In this document: piece after piece, positions 1 through 11,300 of the stretch
Layout: the number at the start of each line of letters is the position of its first letter
Position numbering within the stretch: position 1 is the stretch's first letter
Source: Symbiodinium natans
Lineage: Eukaryota > Sar > Dinophyceae > Suessiales > Symbiodiniaceae
DNA length: 64,000 bases
NCBI GenBank assembly: GCA_905221605.1
Contig: CAJNDS010002570.1
Span: 62,001-126,000 of the forward strand
Reading direction: 5' to 3'
The notes under the pieces: model-generated
The model's database searches: none
Seen by the model: the letters and a program-made list of their open reading frames with translations, nothing else
Told to the model about the DNA's origin: nothing
Program-made: the position numbers and the translations under genes

Positions 1-4
1 GCAG

Positions 5-212
5 GCGTACTTCGATCTTTTGCAAGGAGCGGTCTGGAGATGACAAAGCTACCGGTGGTGTGTGTAGATGCGTGAAATGCGTGTCTTCGCATCTTTTTTG
101 CATTCCTTTGCTGCTCTGCAGAGGACTCTTCCGCAGTGGAAGCCGCGATCCGGAGGGTGAAGACATTGACCTGCTTGCGGAAAGCGACCTGTACAGGCCT
201 GGACTCCTTTGA
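5..212 (+). CDS. possible 3' terminal exons of an unrecognised upstream gene (partial)
   Basis: Two short open stretches, about 5-39 and 122-212, join in phase. They read AYFDLLQGAVW followed by an acidic tail containing DIDLLAESDLYRP and a TGA stop at 210-212. The second stretch begins after a CAG acceptor, but the donor after position 39 is not canonical. An alternative frame over 131-249 is also open and ends in TAG. I do not recognise a family. The 5' part would lie outside the window. Confidence 0.25.
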
Positions 213-341
213 GAAATCACTCACGCTCGATCTGAAGAGTGCGGAGTCGTAGCGTCGCCGCAGAGATTAACGCCCCAAGCCCTGAAACCCCAAACTTCAA
301 CCCGATTCAACCCTCCCCTCCCCGGCCCGCATCCTTGCCAG

Positions 342-1175
342 GATCCTCGGGCTCCCGCGAAGCGCGCGAGCCGATGACATCAAGCGGGCCTACCGGAAGC
401 GCTCCCTGAGGCGCAGACGAAAGCAAACATTTTGAGTGACTGAAGCATCCCCAGGAAGGGGGGGAGGGGGGCCTCTTCACGAAGCCCATTTAAAGGGTTT
501 TACGGTCCATATACTTTAGCCGGGCCCGGATGTTTTTCGCTTAACCCTGGCTCTAAGGGCTTCAATAGATACCGACGCAGAAGTTGAACAGCCTCAACAA
601 AAAATGATAGCCAAGGCGCCTCTCACCGAACCCCGCTCGTCAGGTACCACCCCGACAAGAACCCCGACGACCCCGACGCCAAGCTCAAGTTTCAGAAGGT
701 CGCAGAGGTTGGCCTCTTTGTCTCATTGATTCTTTTTGTTCAAGCTCTTTTCTAAGGCATCTTATCATCATTGTTGCATGGTTGCTGCCGTGGGAGTCGG
801 TGCCATCCGGAGGCCTTCACGGTCCTGTCAGACGAGAACAAGCGCGCAAAGTACGACAACTCTGGTGACATGGACCTGGAGGTCTGAGGATTTCCGACAA
901 CATGTGAGAACACAGCAGAACGGTTCAAGGTGTAGGATGCCAGCATATACCAGCGCTACACCGGCAGGGCTTCGACGTGGAGACCTTCATGGAGATGGTG
1001 AACGCTGCCGGGTGCGAGGGGATTGCGGAAGAATATGGAAGCATGCGAAGACACTGCCATATGCTGCCATATGCTGCCATACTATGCCCCATACAGCCAG
1101 TCAGCCAGGCTGAAGTTCCAGAAGCGCGAAGATCGCAGCGAGGACCGCGGCGGCGAGGACTTGCAGGAGCGGTGA
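342..1175 (+). CDS. J-domain (DnaJ/Hsp40) protein, small, multi-exon, 5' end not found
   Basis: Five exons join without phase conflict: 342-410, 644-707, 813-881, 968-1011, 1109-1175 (TGA 1173-1175). The first encodes J-domain helix II (ILGLPRSARADDIKRAYRKR). The next carries the invariant HPD signature (RYHPDKNPDDPDAKLKFQK), and the third gives helix IV (LSDENKRAKYDNSG). A short acidic/charged C-terminus ends in GGEDLQER. J domains stimulate the ATPase of Hsp70 partners. No zinc-finger or substrate-binding C-terminal domain follows, so this is a class C (J-domain only) type. Introns start GC (411) or GT (708, 882, 1012). The exon for the start codon and helix I was not identified; it should lie upstream of 342. 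Confidence 0.85.
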
Positions 1176-2313
1176 AACGAAAGGGAGAGATGGCGTACGC
1201 GGCATTGCATTTTGAGACATTCTAGAAAAACCCGAATGCCCACGGAACTAACAACAATAGAAAGCGCGGCAGAATGGGCGGTTCCCCACAAATCGTGAGG
1301 TCGGGGAGGCCATTGCAACACCCTTGGTGTGGGGTTGTTAGATTTTAAATTCAACTCTTCTCCTCGCCCGGTCTACTCCTCGCTCATCCCTGGAGTGCCC
1401 AACCCCAGAGTGTCCTGGCTGGAGTGCCCAACCTCAGACTGTGTCCTGGAGTGCCCAACCCCAGAGTGTCCCAAGGGTGCCCAACCCCGGTGTGCCCCTG
1501 CAGTGCCCAGTGCTCAACCCCAGAGTGTCCCCGGAGCGCCCAACCCCAAACTACCTAGAGAGAGTGGGGATGTTCGAAGTAAAATAGTTTTTCTTTTTTT
1601 TTGACGGCGCGGACAGCTTGCGTGTTGGCGTTTCAGACACTCTCAGCTTTCAAGTGTGAACCTGTCGCTTTGCCTTCGGCAGGCGTTGCAAGAATCGGCT
1701 TACGGCACTTTAAGTTAACTTCTAACACCGCCTGAAACCTGGAGTTTATGTCAACTATTTCAACTCGGACGCATCCGTCTCCCCAGTACCTAAGCGCTGA
1801 CTCTTAGTGCGACGCCTGAACTGTGAGTTGACTTGAAAGAAATCAAAAGCATCTGGCGACCCATCGTCTCCGTCGACCTGCGGCCCTGGCTGCTGTACAG
1901 GATGTATGCGGACCTAGGAACACGCAAGCACGCATGTTCTCTCTTTCTTGCTCTTCACATCTCTTCGCGCGTCGCCCACCTTCGTGCATTCCACCTTGGC
2001 TATATACTCACGGAGTTTCTTATTTGGAGCGAGCAAACCCATGGCCACCCAACTGGCCATACCGGCCCCCGGCTGCGGAAGTTGGAGTGAAGGGGGCAGT
2101 TGGGCGCTGCTGCCAACTTCCTGTTCGGGGACGTGTTAGCTTTCGGGAATGAGGGCAAGGTCGTTAAAATCCGTTCGTGTTGAAGACTGTGAAGGGCACA
2201 CATGCGCACACGGACATGAGAAAAACAAGGAAACGCTCTCAAACGGAAGAAAGGCAGAGTCCGAGGAATTTGAAGGGAATTGAAGTTGAGAGGACGAGCA
2301 GTCGAGAAGCGCC
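1176..2313. other. intergenic stretch, no gene seen
   Basis: Contains the minisatellite at about 1385-1560, a poly-T run near 1590, and otherwise unremarkable sequence. No convincing exon or RNA gene was seen. It separates the J-protein gene from the kinase gene on the same strand. Confidence 0.5.
1385..1560. repeat. degenerate minisatellite, GTGCCCAACCCCAGAGTGTCC-like unit
   Basis: About seven imperfect copies of a roughly 21-35 bp unit built on TGCCCAACCCCAGAGTGTCC, with variable spacers. One frame across it stays open (Pro/Cys-rich) simply because of the unit; I do not consider it coding. Confidence 0.7.
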
Positions 2314-5300
2314 ATGGATCGCTTGGCGAGCCTGGGTGTTTCGGACGAGGAGCAGGCCAGGATGGGGGGCTCTCAGGATATGGGCCTTAGGATGGGAAGC
2401 GCTTCTCCGCTTTTTTTTCTGCCCTCGAAGGGCGACGCCATCGCCATCGGAGCCTGATGCTCAGAGCGAACCGTCGTGTTCATGCAAACACAAGCCTTCT
2501 ACCTTCTCTGTCACTTCATACATCATGACAGGATGGAGACTACGACGCGAATCCGTTTCTCCTCGGTGCCCAGACGGCCAATCCGGAGGAGGTGCCTACC
2601 TCTTGCCGCTTTTGCATGTGGCCGCTTCTAGCTGGTTTCTCGCGGCCATTCCATGTAGAGCGTTTACAACAGGTGCCCATCTTCACATCCGAGGGGGGTG
2701 CCGAAGCAGAGCAAGCAGCCGCCGTGCCCCGGATGCAGATCCGGCGAGCAGCTGAGCCTCCGAGATTCTTGACGCTTCTGATTAGGCGGCGTTGCGGCAC
2801 CTTCCGGCAGGCTTGCTGAACACAGGGCCAGGTTCTCAGTTCTCTAACCATAGAGCCACGGAGGTCACATATCTTGTTGTGCAGAGCCTCCGGTCAGGTA
2901 TTATGCCCGGTTCTTCCAGGAGACGAAGCACCTTGGCTCCGGAAGGCACCAGCGACGAACACTCCATGCTTGTGTGGCACCTGTCCAGGGTCAACTGCGT
3001 GCCGCTTCATGCGATTGATTCCACAACTCCGTACGCCATTCTATGTCGCTCTGCTGATGCCTTGATGCTTTGCTTGCTTTGCCTGCCTTGATGTTCCCCC
3101 ACTCTCGGCCAGTTTCGGGGCAGTGTACCTTTGCCGTCACGTCTTGGACGACATGATGCTGGGCGACTATGCCGTGAAGAAGGCACGCTGTGTGTCTTGC
3201 TGTTCTTCAGGCTTTCTAGGCCATCTCTAAGCTTTTGGCCCTGCGTAGCCCCGGAGTTGTCGCCACAATGCAGGTAGCAGTCGGAGACAACAAGGCGCGG
3301 GACATGCGGGACATGCGGGACATGCGGGACATGCGGGACATGCGGGACATGCGGGACCGTGGAGCATTGTCCCGGCCTGACCAACAGTATTGGCCGCGTT
3401 CAATGCGTTCAATATTGAGTTTTGAGTTTAGGACCTGTCTGAAACGTGTCTGTGATCAGAGGCCCTGTGGGGTTCCTCCAGCCCCAAGCTGCTTCCTGTC
3501 GTTTTCTGCTCGTGTGTTTCTGGCTTCCTTGTCACTTCCTTGTTCCTCGGAGCCTCTGGTCAAGGCTAGGACGTTTAGGCATGTTTAGGCCCTCTCTTCT
3601 TCTCTCCTCGGAGCCTCCTTCTCGGTTCATCTGTTTCTCTGCTCATCCATATTTCTCCTTTCCCCTCTGATCTTCTGAGTGGATTTCTATGGCCACGGGC
3701 GGAGCACATTGACAGCCCTGGAGTCTGGCTCAAGGCGATGCCGGATCGCCCCCCTCAGGGTTTGAACCGGACTTCTCAATGTGCACTCGGGAACTTCGGA
3801 AGGCTTTGAGGGTGAGCGCAGGCGTTTTCTGCCAAGCGAGGAGGCTGAGGCAACTGGGTTGCACTGCAGTCCACAGCCTCAGCTGCGGTGCTGTGCAGCC
3901 GCATCTGGTAGTTCCTGTTGTAAATCAACCCTGCTGGCTTATGACACTACCATGAGATTACTGCTTTCCTGCTTCCTGATTGTGCTCCCGAGCCTTGCAG
4001 TCGCTGGTGCCGACGGCAGGTCTGGCTGCGGGATATGGTTCGGGAGGTCGGACGCCCAAATTCAAACCGACATGCCTTAATTTGCACACTTTCTCGTTCG
4101 TTATGACCCATTACGCTTGTCACACTTGTCACTGTCAAGCCTGCCAACCCTTCTGAGCTCGACAGCGTGCCACACTTGAGCCACGAGAGGCTCAAGGCTT
4201 CAATGGGACTTCAAACGCCGCTCGCACACCCCGAGCAGCCCTGAGCTCTCGCAACATCTCACAATGCCCGCGTCCATGACTCCATGACCCCTAAACCCTC
4301 CAGAAAAAGCCGCGCGAAGACACACTGGGATGCGCCATGTCCAAGCGGAAGCTCGAAGACGCCGATGAGGGGCAAGGTGCTGTGTCGGGCAACTTGGCTC
4401 CGGTGCAACGAATCGCAAGGGCTTTTCTCCTCGACTGGGATGGGACGGATAGGCTGCGGCGAAGGAGCAGCTGAAGAGCAAGCAACTTCATTGAGAGAAT
4501 GGACCCCTCTTGCTGCAGGCGAACCGCCTTTGGTTTTCCGCCTGGAGGCGACCTGCGGGCGTGCAAGAGCTGCAACGGTAACGTTGCCCCATGGCGACGT
4601 TTTGACACCCGCTGCTCGTCAGAAAATCGTTTACTTTCTTCACTGTCCCCAGTGCCCCTATGCTCTGGGAATAACTATGCCATGCGCAGGCTAAGGTTTT
4701 GCTAAAGGAGTGACTCAGATAGTCCTTGACATGCCCGGAAGCTTACAGCACGCGCACCCGCAGTCGGAAACAGTTGCAGTCAGAAACTTCAAGTGCGCGT
4801 TACTGCGCTTCTTGCGACTCTTCCAAATTCGCTGCGACCCGTATGTAATCGTTTCTTCTCGATGCCAGCGTTCGGTGAAGTTCTGCGAAGCTCCACTGAG
4901 GTTTTCATGCCTGTTGGTGCCTTGGTCGGAGAGTTAGCTCTGCGGGCTCTGCATCACTTAGTGCTCGATGCGGCGCATGCTCGTGGGCACCACCACTTAA
5001 TTAAGGAACACAGGGTACCATCAAGGGCATGTCTTCTGCCACTGGACTGCAAGTGTCTCATGACGTGTGTCGACTCAAGTCATTGCAGAACCCTGAAGTC
5101 AACGACGAGTCTCCCAACAGCCCTTTGCGTTTTCTTTTATTTACCGAGGAGGACATGGAGATGCTTGGCTGTCCGTCTCCCAATTGTCGACTGTGCCTCA
5201 CTTCATAAACAGGTCTCCAACATGTCCAGTGTCGAGGCCGGATCTTGCTGGGGAACACCTTCCACCTTGCGAACCGCCCCACTTGTGAGCTTCTCCGAAA

Positions 5301-8300
5301 ATGCGGTGGTCTGCACAAGCTGATGAATTGGCACCCTTCTCAGTACTCAAATGTCTGCAATGCAGTATCCATTGCATGCAACACACAGCAGCTACCAGCT
5401 GTCAGCACCAATGACAGTAGCCGCATCTGTAGCAGGCAGGGAAACATCCTCACGGACAGCGGGGGCTTTCAAATGGTTTCTTTGCTCAAGCTCGCTGTCA
5501 TTACAGAGTCTCGGCTTGCTTGTGTGGCCCTTGCGGCTCTTGCTCCTCGTCTTCGAGTTTTTCGGTATGTGACGGTGTGTCTTGGCGTTGTTCTCTTGAT
5601 CAGGAAGACGGCGTTGAGTTTGAGGACCCGAAGAAGCCGGGAAGCAGGATGCTTCTGACCCCCGAGAAGTCCATTGAGTCCCAAAACGACATCGGAGCCG
5701 ACATCATGCCGCTCAGCAAGACGCGAGGCATCACGAGACTCGGGGATTGGCAGCCGAGTCTCTGCTCTCAAACTCAGGATGGCTCTCGATGACGTGGCAG
5801 CTTGGCTCGATGTTGAAGGGGGAGGGGCTTTCACACGACCCATAATCTGAAAAAAAAGGCTCTTCTCTGCGCTTCGTCAGGTGTCCTCAACCCTGGACCC
5901 CGTGAAGGACGAGGCCCGCATCAAGGAAGCAACGGACCGCACCCTGAGATGGCCGCTCTCGGAAGCAGGGGGAATCCGGGGGGGGAGGGGGGGGGGGGCC
6001 TAAGGGGTCTCACTGTTGAAATTCATTGAGATGTTCCACAAGAGGCAGAGTGTCTCCAGAGGCGGAGGGGGCCCAATCTGGAGAGCCCACCCAGAGTATC
6101 TCCCAAGGATCGATCGATGCATCAAGGCGCACCAGAAGCCAGATCGCCAGAGCCTGTGTAGCAAGACATAGCAAGCGGGTTCTTGAGCACAGGAGGAGAG
6201 AGACAGAGAGAGATGCGTAGCCAGCTTCCCAGCTTAACTGAGACAGTGAGTGTAGGAACCGGGGGAAGCACCGGCTGCACAACAGGCACCCTTTCTCGCC
6301 AACGCGGGGGTTCGCCCCCACGCCCCTAGAAAAAACAAAAAGCGAGAGAGAGAGAGAGAGAGAGAAAGCCGATAAAGGGGGCCAATGGGCCTCCAGCGGG
6401 TGCGGCTGTGGCGGCCAATACGGCTGCGTGCGCGAGTTTTAGCGAGCACTGAGACGCAAACGGACGGGGGCGCGCACCTGCGCGGGGGGTCACCCCCATG
6501 CCCCAACGAAAGAAAGAAAGAAAGAGAGAAAGCCGTTGAATCTTGAGCTTCCTCGACGTTGCGCCCGACTTTCTCAGGAATCTCTTTGGCATTGTTCAAG
6601 GGCACCTGGATGTAAAGCCGGGCGGGCTCCGCGAGTACTCACTCAAGGAGTGTCATGCGATGAGGTGAGGGAAGGGATGAGAAAATTGAGCGCTGCCTCA
6701 AGAGAGGAGATGGTGAAGAGGGACCTTCCCGGCTATGCCATCGGGGGGTTGTCTGGAGGCCGCCCCAAACGATTGGCCGATCTTCGGCGCTTTCCCCCAG
6801 TTTGGCTGCAGCTCCCCAGTTGCTTTGGAAGTTAACGCAGGCGAGGCAAAGTCGGAGTTCTGGCGCGTGGTGGAGCAATGCACGCGGCCCCACAGCGGGC
6901 TGCCGCCTATGAAGCCGCCGCTTGCCAGGACATGCCAGGATCAGGCACTTACTTCTCATTATGTCTCCCAGTATAGTATAAACATAATGTCTTTGATTGG
7001 GCCTTTTTTAGTGCCTTCTTGCGTCTTGTTGCCTCTCGCATGCGCGCAGCAAGGCGCTACCTGATGGGTGTAGGGTATCCGCTGGACATCGTGATCTGCG
7101 TCGCGCTTGGCGTTGACATGCCTCTTGGCTGACCGTCAGCCACACCTTGCCACCCACCTTCGCTTTCGAGGCTCCCAGAATCTCCCGACCTCGGAATGTG
7201 AAAAGGTCTCTTCTTTTCTCGGTCAGCGAGGTTCGATTGCGTGTACCCCTGCCGGACAGCCCGCTTCGGAACGGCGCTGGTGCGGAGTGGTCAGCTCAGT
7301 CGCCTGGCACGGACCTTGAGTGAGCACTTTTCAACCTTGAAGGACCCAGTGTACCCTAGTAAAATCTTTGTCGTTGGGTTTGCCCCTCTTTCCCAAACAG
7401 TCTACTGTTGGGGTTCTAAATGAATTTACGGTTTGCCGACATTCTGAGGACTGTTGCCGGGTTCCTGGGCTCCTTGTCTCCCTTTGTCTCCCTTTGTCTT
7501 GCTTTGCCTCCCTTCACGTGGGTGGCTTTGCCGGGTTGCTGTGCTCCTCGCCTCCCTTTGTCTCCCTTCGTTTCCCTTTGTCTCCCGTCGTCTCCCGTCG
7601 TCTCCATTGTTTCTTTGACGTGCCTTTGACCGTTTGGGGTCTTCGGTGATGTAATTCGGGAGTTCCCTCACGTTCCAGCAACGGATGCGATCGACGGGCC
7701 CGAATGGCCTGAGAGACCCTAATTGCCAGGATTGACCAGTGCCGAGTTTGCCAGCGACTATCGCCCACTGGAGCCAGACCGCAATGGACATGGCCAGGGT
7801 CCGTTGAAGGACAGTTACCCTGTTCATGGGTACTTTACACATGGTGTGTGGGGAGTTTCAGCGCATATCGGCTTGAATTGGCTTTTGTGGCCCCGGGCCC
7901 AGCAGCATAGATTGTAAATGTGCGGGATGGGATGGGCGGGAGGAGCATTGACATTCGGGAAGCACTTGCAGAGAGGACTACACCCGCGCCATGCTTTACA
8001 CCATCGTCACCAAGGAGCCTGTGGCTGCGCAGCTGATCACGTTGCACAACCTGTGGTTCATGCTGCTCCTCGGCTTGTCATTGGCTTCCTCATTGCCTTG
8101 TCGCCTTTTTTCATGGCAACGCATGAATACTCCAACACTGCAATGACATGATTCGAGAAAACTGTTGCACTATGCGAAGCTCATGAGCTTACGTCACGCC
8201 CAGGAATCTTCTGCAAGAGATGCGAGAACAGATCAAAGCTGGATCGTTTCCAGAGCCACCGCAGGGATTAAGTGCCAGAGCAGGCTCACGTAGTCATGGT

Positions 8301-11300
8301 GGATGTTGCTGTGGATGCCATTCTGCACAGCCAAGACGAGCCGAGGACTGGGTGCGGCGGTTCCTGCAGGACTTCTTCCCCTCAGCAAAGCCGGCACCCT
8401 GCGACAGGTGCCCACCCCGCAGCTCAACCGAATCCCAGATTCCCCAAATGCCGGAGCAATCTGTGACATGAGAATTTTCCCCCCAAAGCATCTGAGCTGA
8501 CATTGTGACTTTGTGCATCCTTGCAAGTGGTGCAACTCCCAGACTCAGGGTGGTGCCAAACACCCCAAGAATCACAGCTTGCTTGCTTCGAACATCCCCA
8601 CCCTCCCGGACCGATTTGGGAGCCATATCCTGAGCCGTTTTCGGACAGTTGAGGATACTTCGCCACAGGCTTTCGTTGCGGGACTGTCCACGGAATGTTT
8701 GGGGGAGGGCACTCCTGGGGCTTTCTGCGGGATTATGTGGGGGTGGGCAAGCCCAGCATACTTGACTCTTTGTGGTTTTTCCATGGACTCAACCCCAGGG
8801 TGGGGGTCTGCGGGAAGGCCCTTCTCAGGCGCCCAGGAAGAATGTTTGTCTTCACTGAACAAGTCTATTTTGTCAACATTCCTGTGGCTGCTTTGTTTCT
8901 GTTTTGATCCGTTCGCTTTGAACCAAAGATGCTTGGAAGCAGTTGGAAGCCAGGCTTGTCACAGACTAAACCAGGCGACAGCCACGCATCTTCACTGAAT
9001 CACCGTGAGGTACAGGTTGAGTGCCAACACGAGATAGGGTTGTTGCAAAAGAACAACCAATTTTCCGTTCTCAAGAGACCGTATTCCCAGTTTCTTTTCC
9101 CGGCAAAGTCGGCAAGCAGCGCGGCGCCGCGGCACGTTGTCATGAGCTGCAAAATGCAAGCACCCCCTTGGCCGTGTCTGAGTTGTGAGTAGCTTTCTTC
9201 TTTGAGCAGCAGGCAACGTCTCTTGACCCCAGGAAGTCCTTGCAACATGTCAAAAACAGCCTAGAAAAGGGCCTTCGCCTTAACTTTTGCTAAAACAACT
9301 TACAGTCGGAAGCGTTCACCCGGGCCCAGGATGGGTCAAGGATGCCCTGGATGTCTGCGGCATTGCTGTGGATGTGCCACAGAAGCACTCATCGAGCTTC
9401 ATAAATCTCATTGCCTATTCAACGATTATGGTGCAAGGATCATAGTTTATAGGGTCCACGTCAGTCGCAGTGCGCGCGGTGCGCTTTCTGAATCGTTTAA
9501 TCTTAGCTCCGGACAGCGGCAGCCTTTCGTAGGTGACAGCCCCTTCCTTCGAGCCTTGAGTCTAAGGATCTCTTCGACTGGAGCGAGACTGCGAAAGAAC
9601 TTCCAGACATGCCCAAAGATTCCGGAAAGGCTTGCGGTGTCTCGGCAGATCCCAGCCCAGAGCATCCTCAGCTGAAAGAGAGATGGAAACTCACGAAATT
9701 GATGAATGTGCTGAAAAGATTCGCTCCAGGCAAGTGATGGAGGGCTCTGCCAGGCTGCAGCGAGCAGCTCTGTGACCTCTCGCTCCGGGAGAAGAAAAGA
9801 GTAGTCTTGCCGTGAGCTAGTTGCTGGGGCCATGCGCAGCGCCATTCCATGACGAAAGTTCATCCAAACTTCTCTGGCCTTGCTTCCCGAGGTGAAGACC
9901 TTTGAGCGCTTACATCATCCCAACATAGTCGAGCCGCTTGGAGGAGATCTGGTGGAAAGCTCCCACAGATTATGGACGGACTTTAAATTCAAATAAGATT
10001 TAAATTCGATAAGGAGACCCAATAGCCTGATGAAACATATATGGTGAGACAATGATGAATCACAACCATAAGAATGAGAATGTTATAAAACCATTCAGAG
10101 CACCTCTCTCCTCCGTAAGGTACAAGCACTCCTGGCTGGAACTATCGAGGCGTTCGGAGTTCTGCCCCTTTGCGCCTCGGCAAAGAACACACAAAAGGAC
10201 AGACACAGAGAGAGGACAAAAAAGGTGGGTCAAAAGGCAAAACGCAAGGGATGCTGAAGAGGCAGCGTTGGCTCAAGTGGGAATGGAACCCCTGCAGACT
10301 GCCCGCTGCAGTCTGGCTTGCTGGGGGGGTACTGACACGCTTAACCGCTGTGAAGGCCAGCAAAAATCTACTCAGGAAGGAGGTCTGGCTGCCAGGGTTC
10401 GTGCCTGCGTACTCATGGAACACAGCGGCGACTGACGTCAGCAAATCACGTGAGATACTGCGCCTACCATGTCGCGGCAGCCGCATGCTGCCAGCAACAT
10501 AATTTCCACAAAGCCGCCTTCTGGTGATATAGCAGAGCTGCGTGATCTCAAACCCACGCAATGTTGCAACTGACATGCACGCCAACCGCCCTCTCGGTGC
10601 CCTGCTGCAATCTGAAAACTGCCCAGTTTGCACGGCGAGCTCGGCAGCTAGCTCGTGCCAATGACGCGCATACGGGGCGCTTGAAGCAAGCACCATCGCA
10701 CACCAGGTATACTTGTTCTTGCCAGGTCATGCCGGTCATGCAACAAGGAATCCCTTGATTTAGAAGGCGTGAACGTGTTCAGTTTGCAACAGAAAATCAC
10801 AGAAATACAATGTAAGCATGTCCTGGAACTCCGAATGTCAGGTTTCGGAGTTTTATGCAGATTTTTAAGTTTGCGCTGGTGTTTGGTGGTGCTACCCGGT
10901 GTCGGCTTCGGAAAAGGAGAGTCGAGGGTGAACCAAGATGCCAATGCGGTCGGTGCGAAAATCCGAGGTGCCTTTCCTCTTCATTCTCATGCACGGGCCT
11001 TGTAGTTGTAGTTTCAATGCAAGAGAATTGCAAGACATGAAGAATCCTCTGAGGCAGTACTGCAACGGCGGCTCCTTAGCGGAGCAGATATGGCACGATG
11101 GAAACTCCCAGACGCCCAAAGAGCAGATGCCCACAGATCAGGCGATCTTGTTTCCCTGGGTCGGAGCTCGAAGTTTAGAGGTTTTGTTAGGGCACGCGGC
11201 TCAGATCTGGCACTTCCTCCTGGACATCCTCCTGGGGCTGCAGCACCTGCATAGGCAGGGATGGTCGCAGTCCTTACCATCACATCCTCCCAAAACTCTA

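Noticed and set aside
1385-1560. Possible CRISPR-like repeat array
   Set aside because: Units are variable in length and sequence with no uniform spacers; eukaryotic minisatellite.
3721-3735. GGCTCAAGG as a spliced-leader relict
   Set aside because: Only nine bases match; expected by chance.
9447-9863. 138-codon minus-strand frame
   Set aside because: Overlaps a more protein-like plus-strand stretch and has no recognisable feature.
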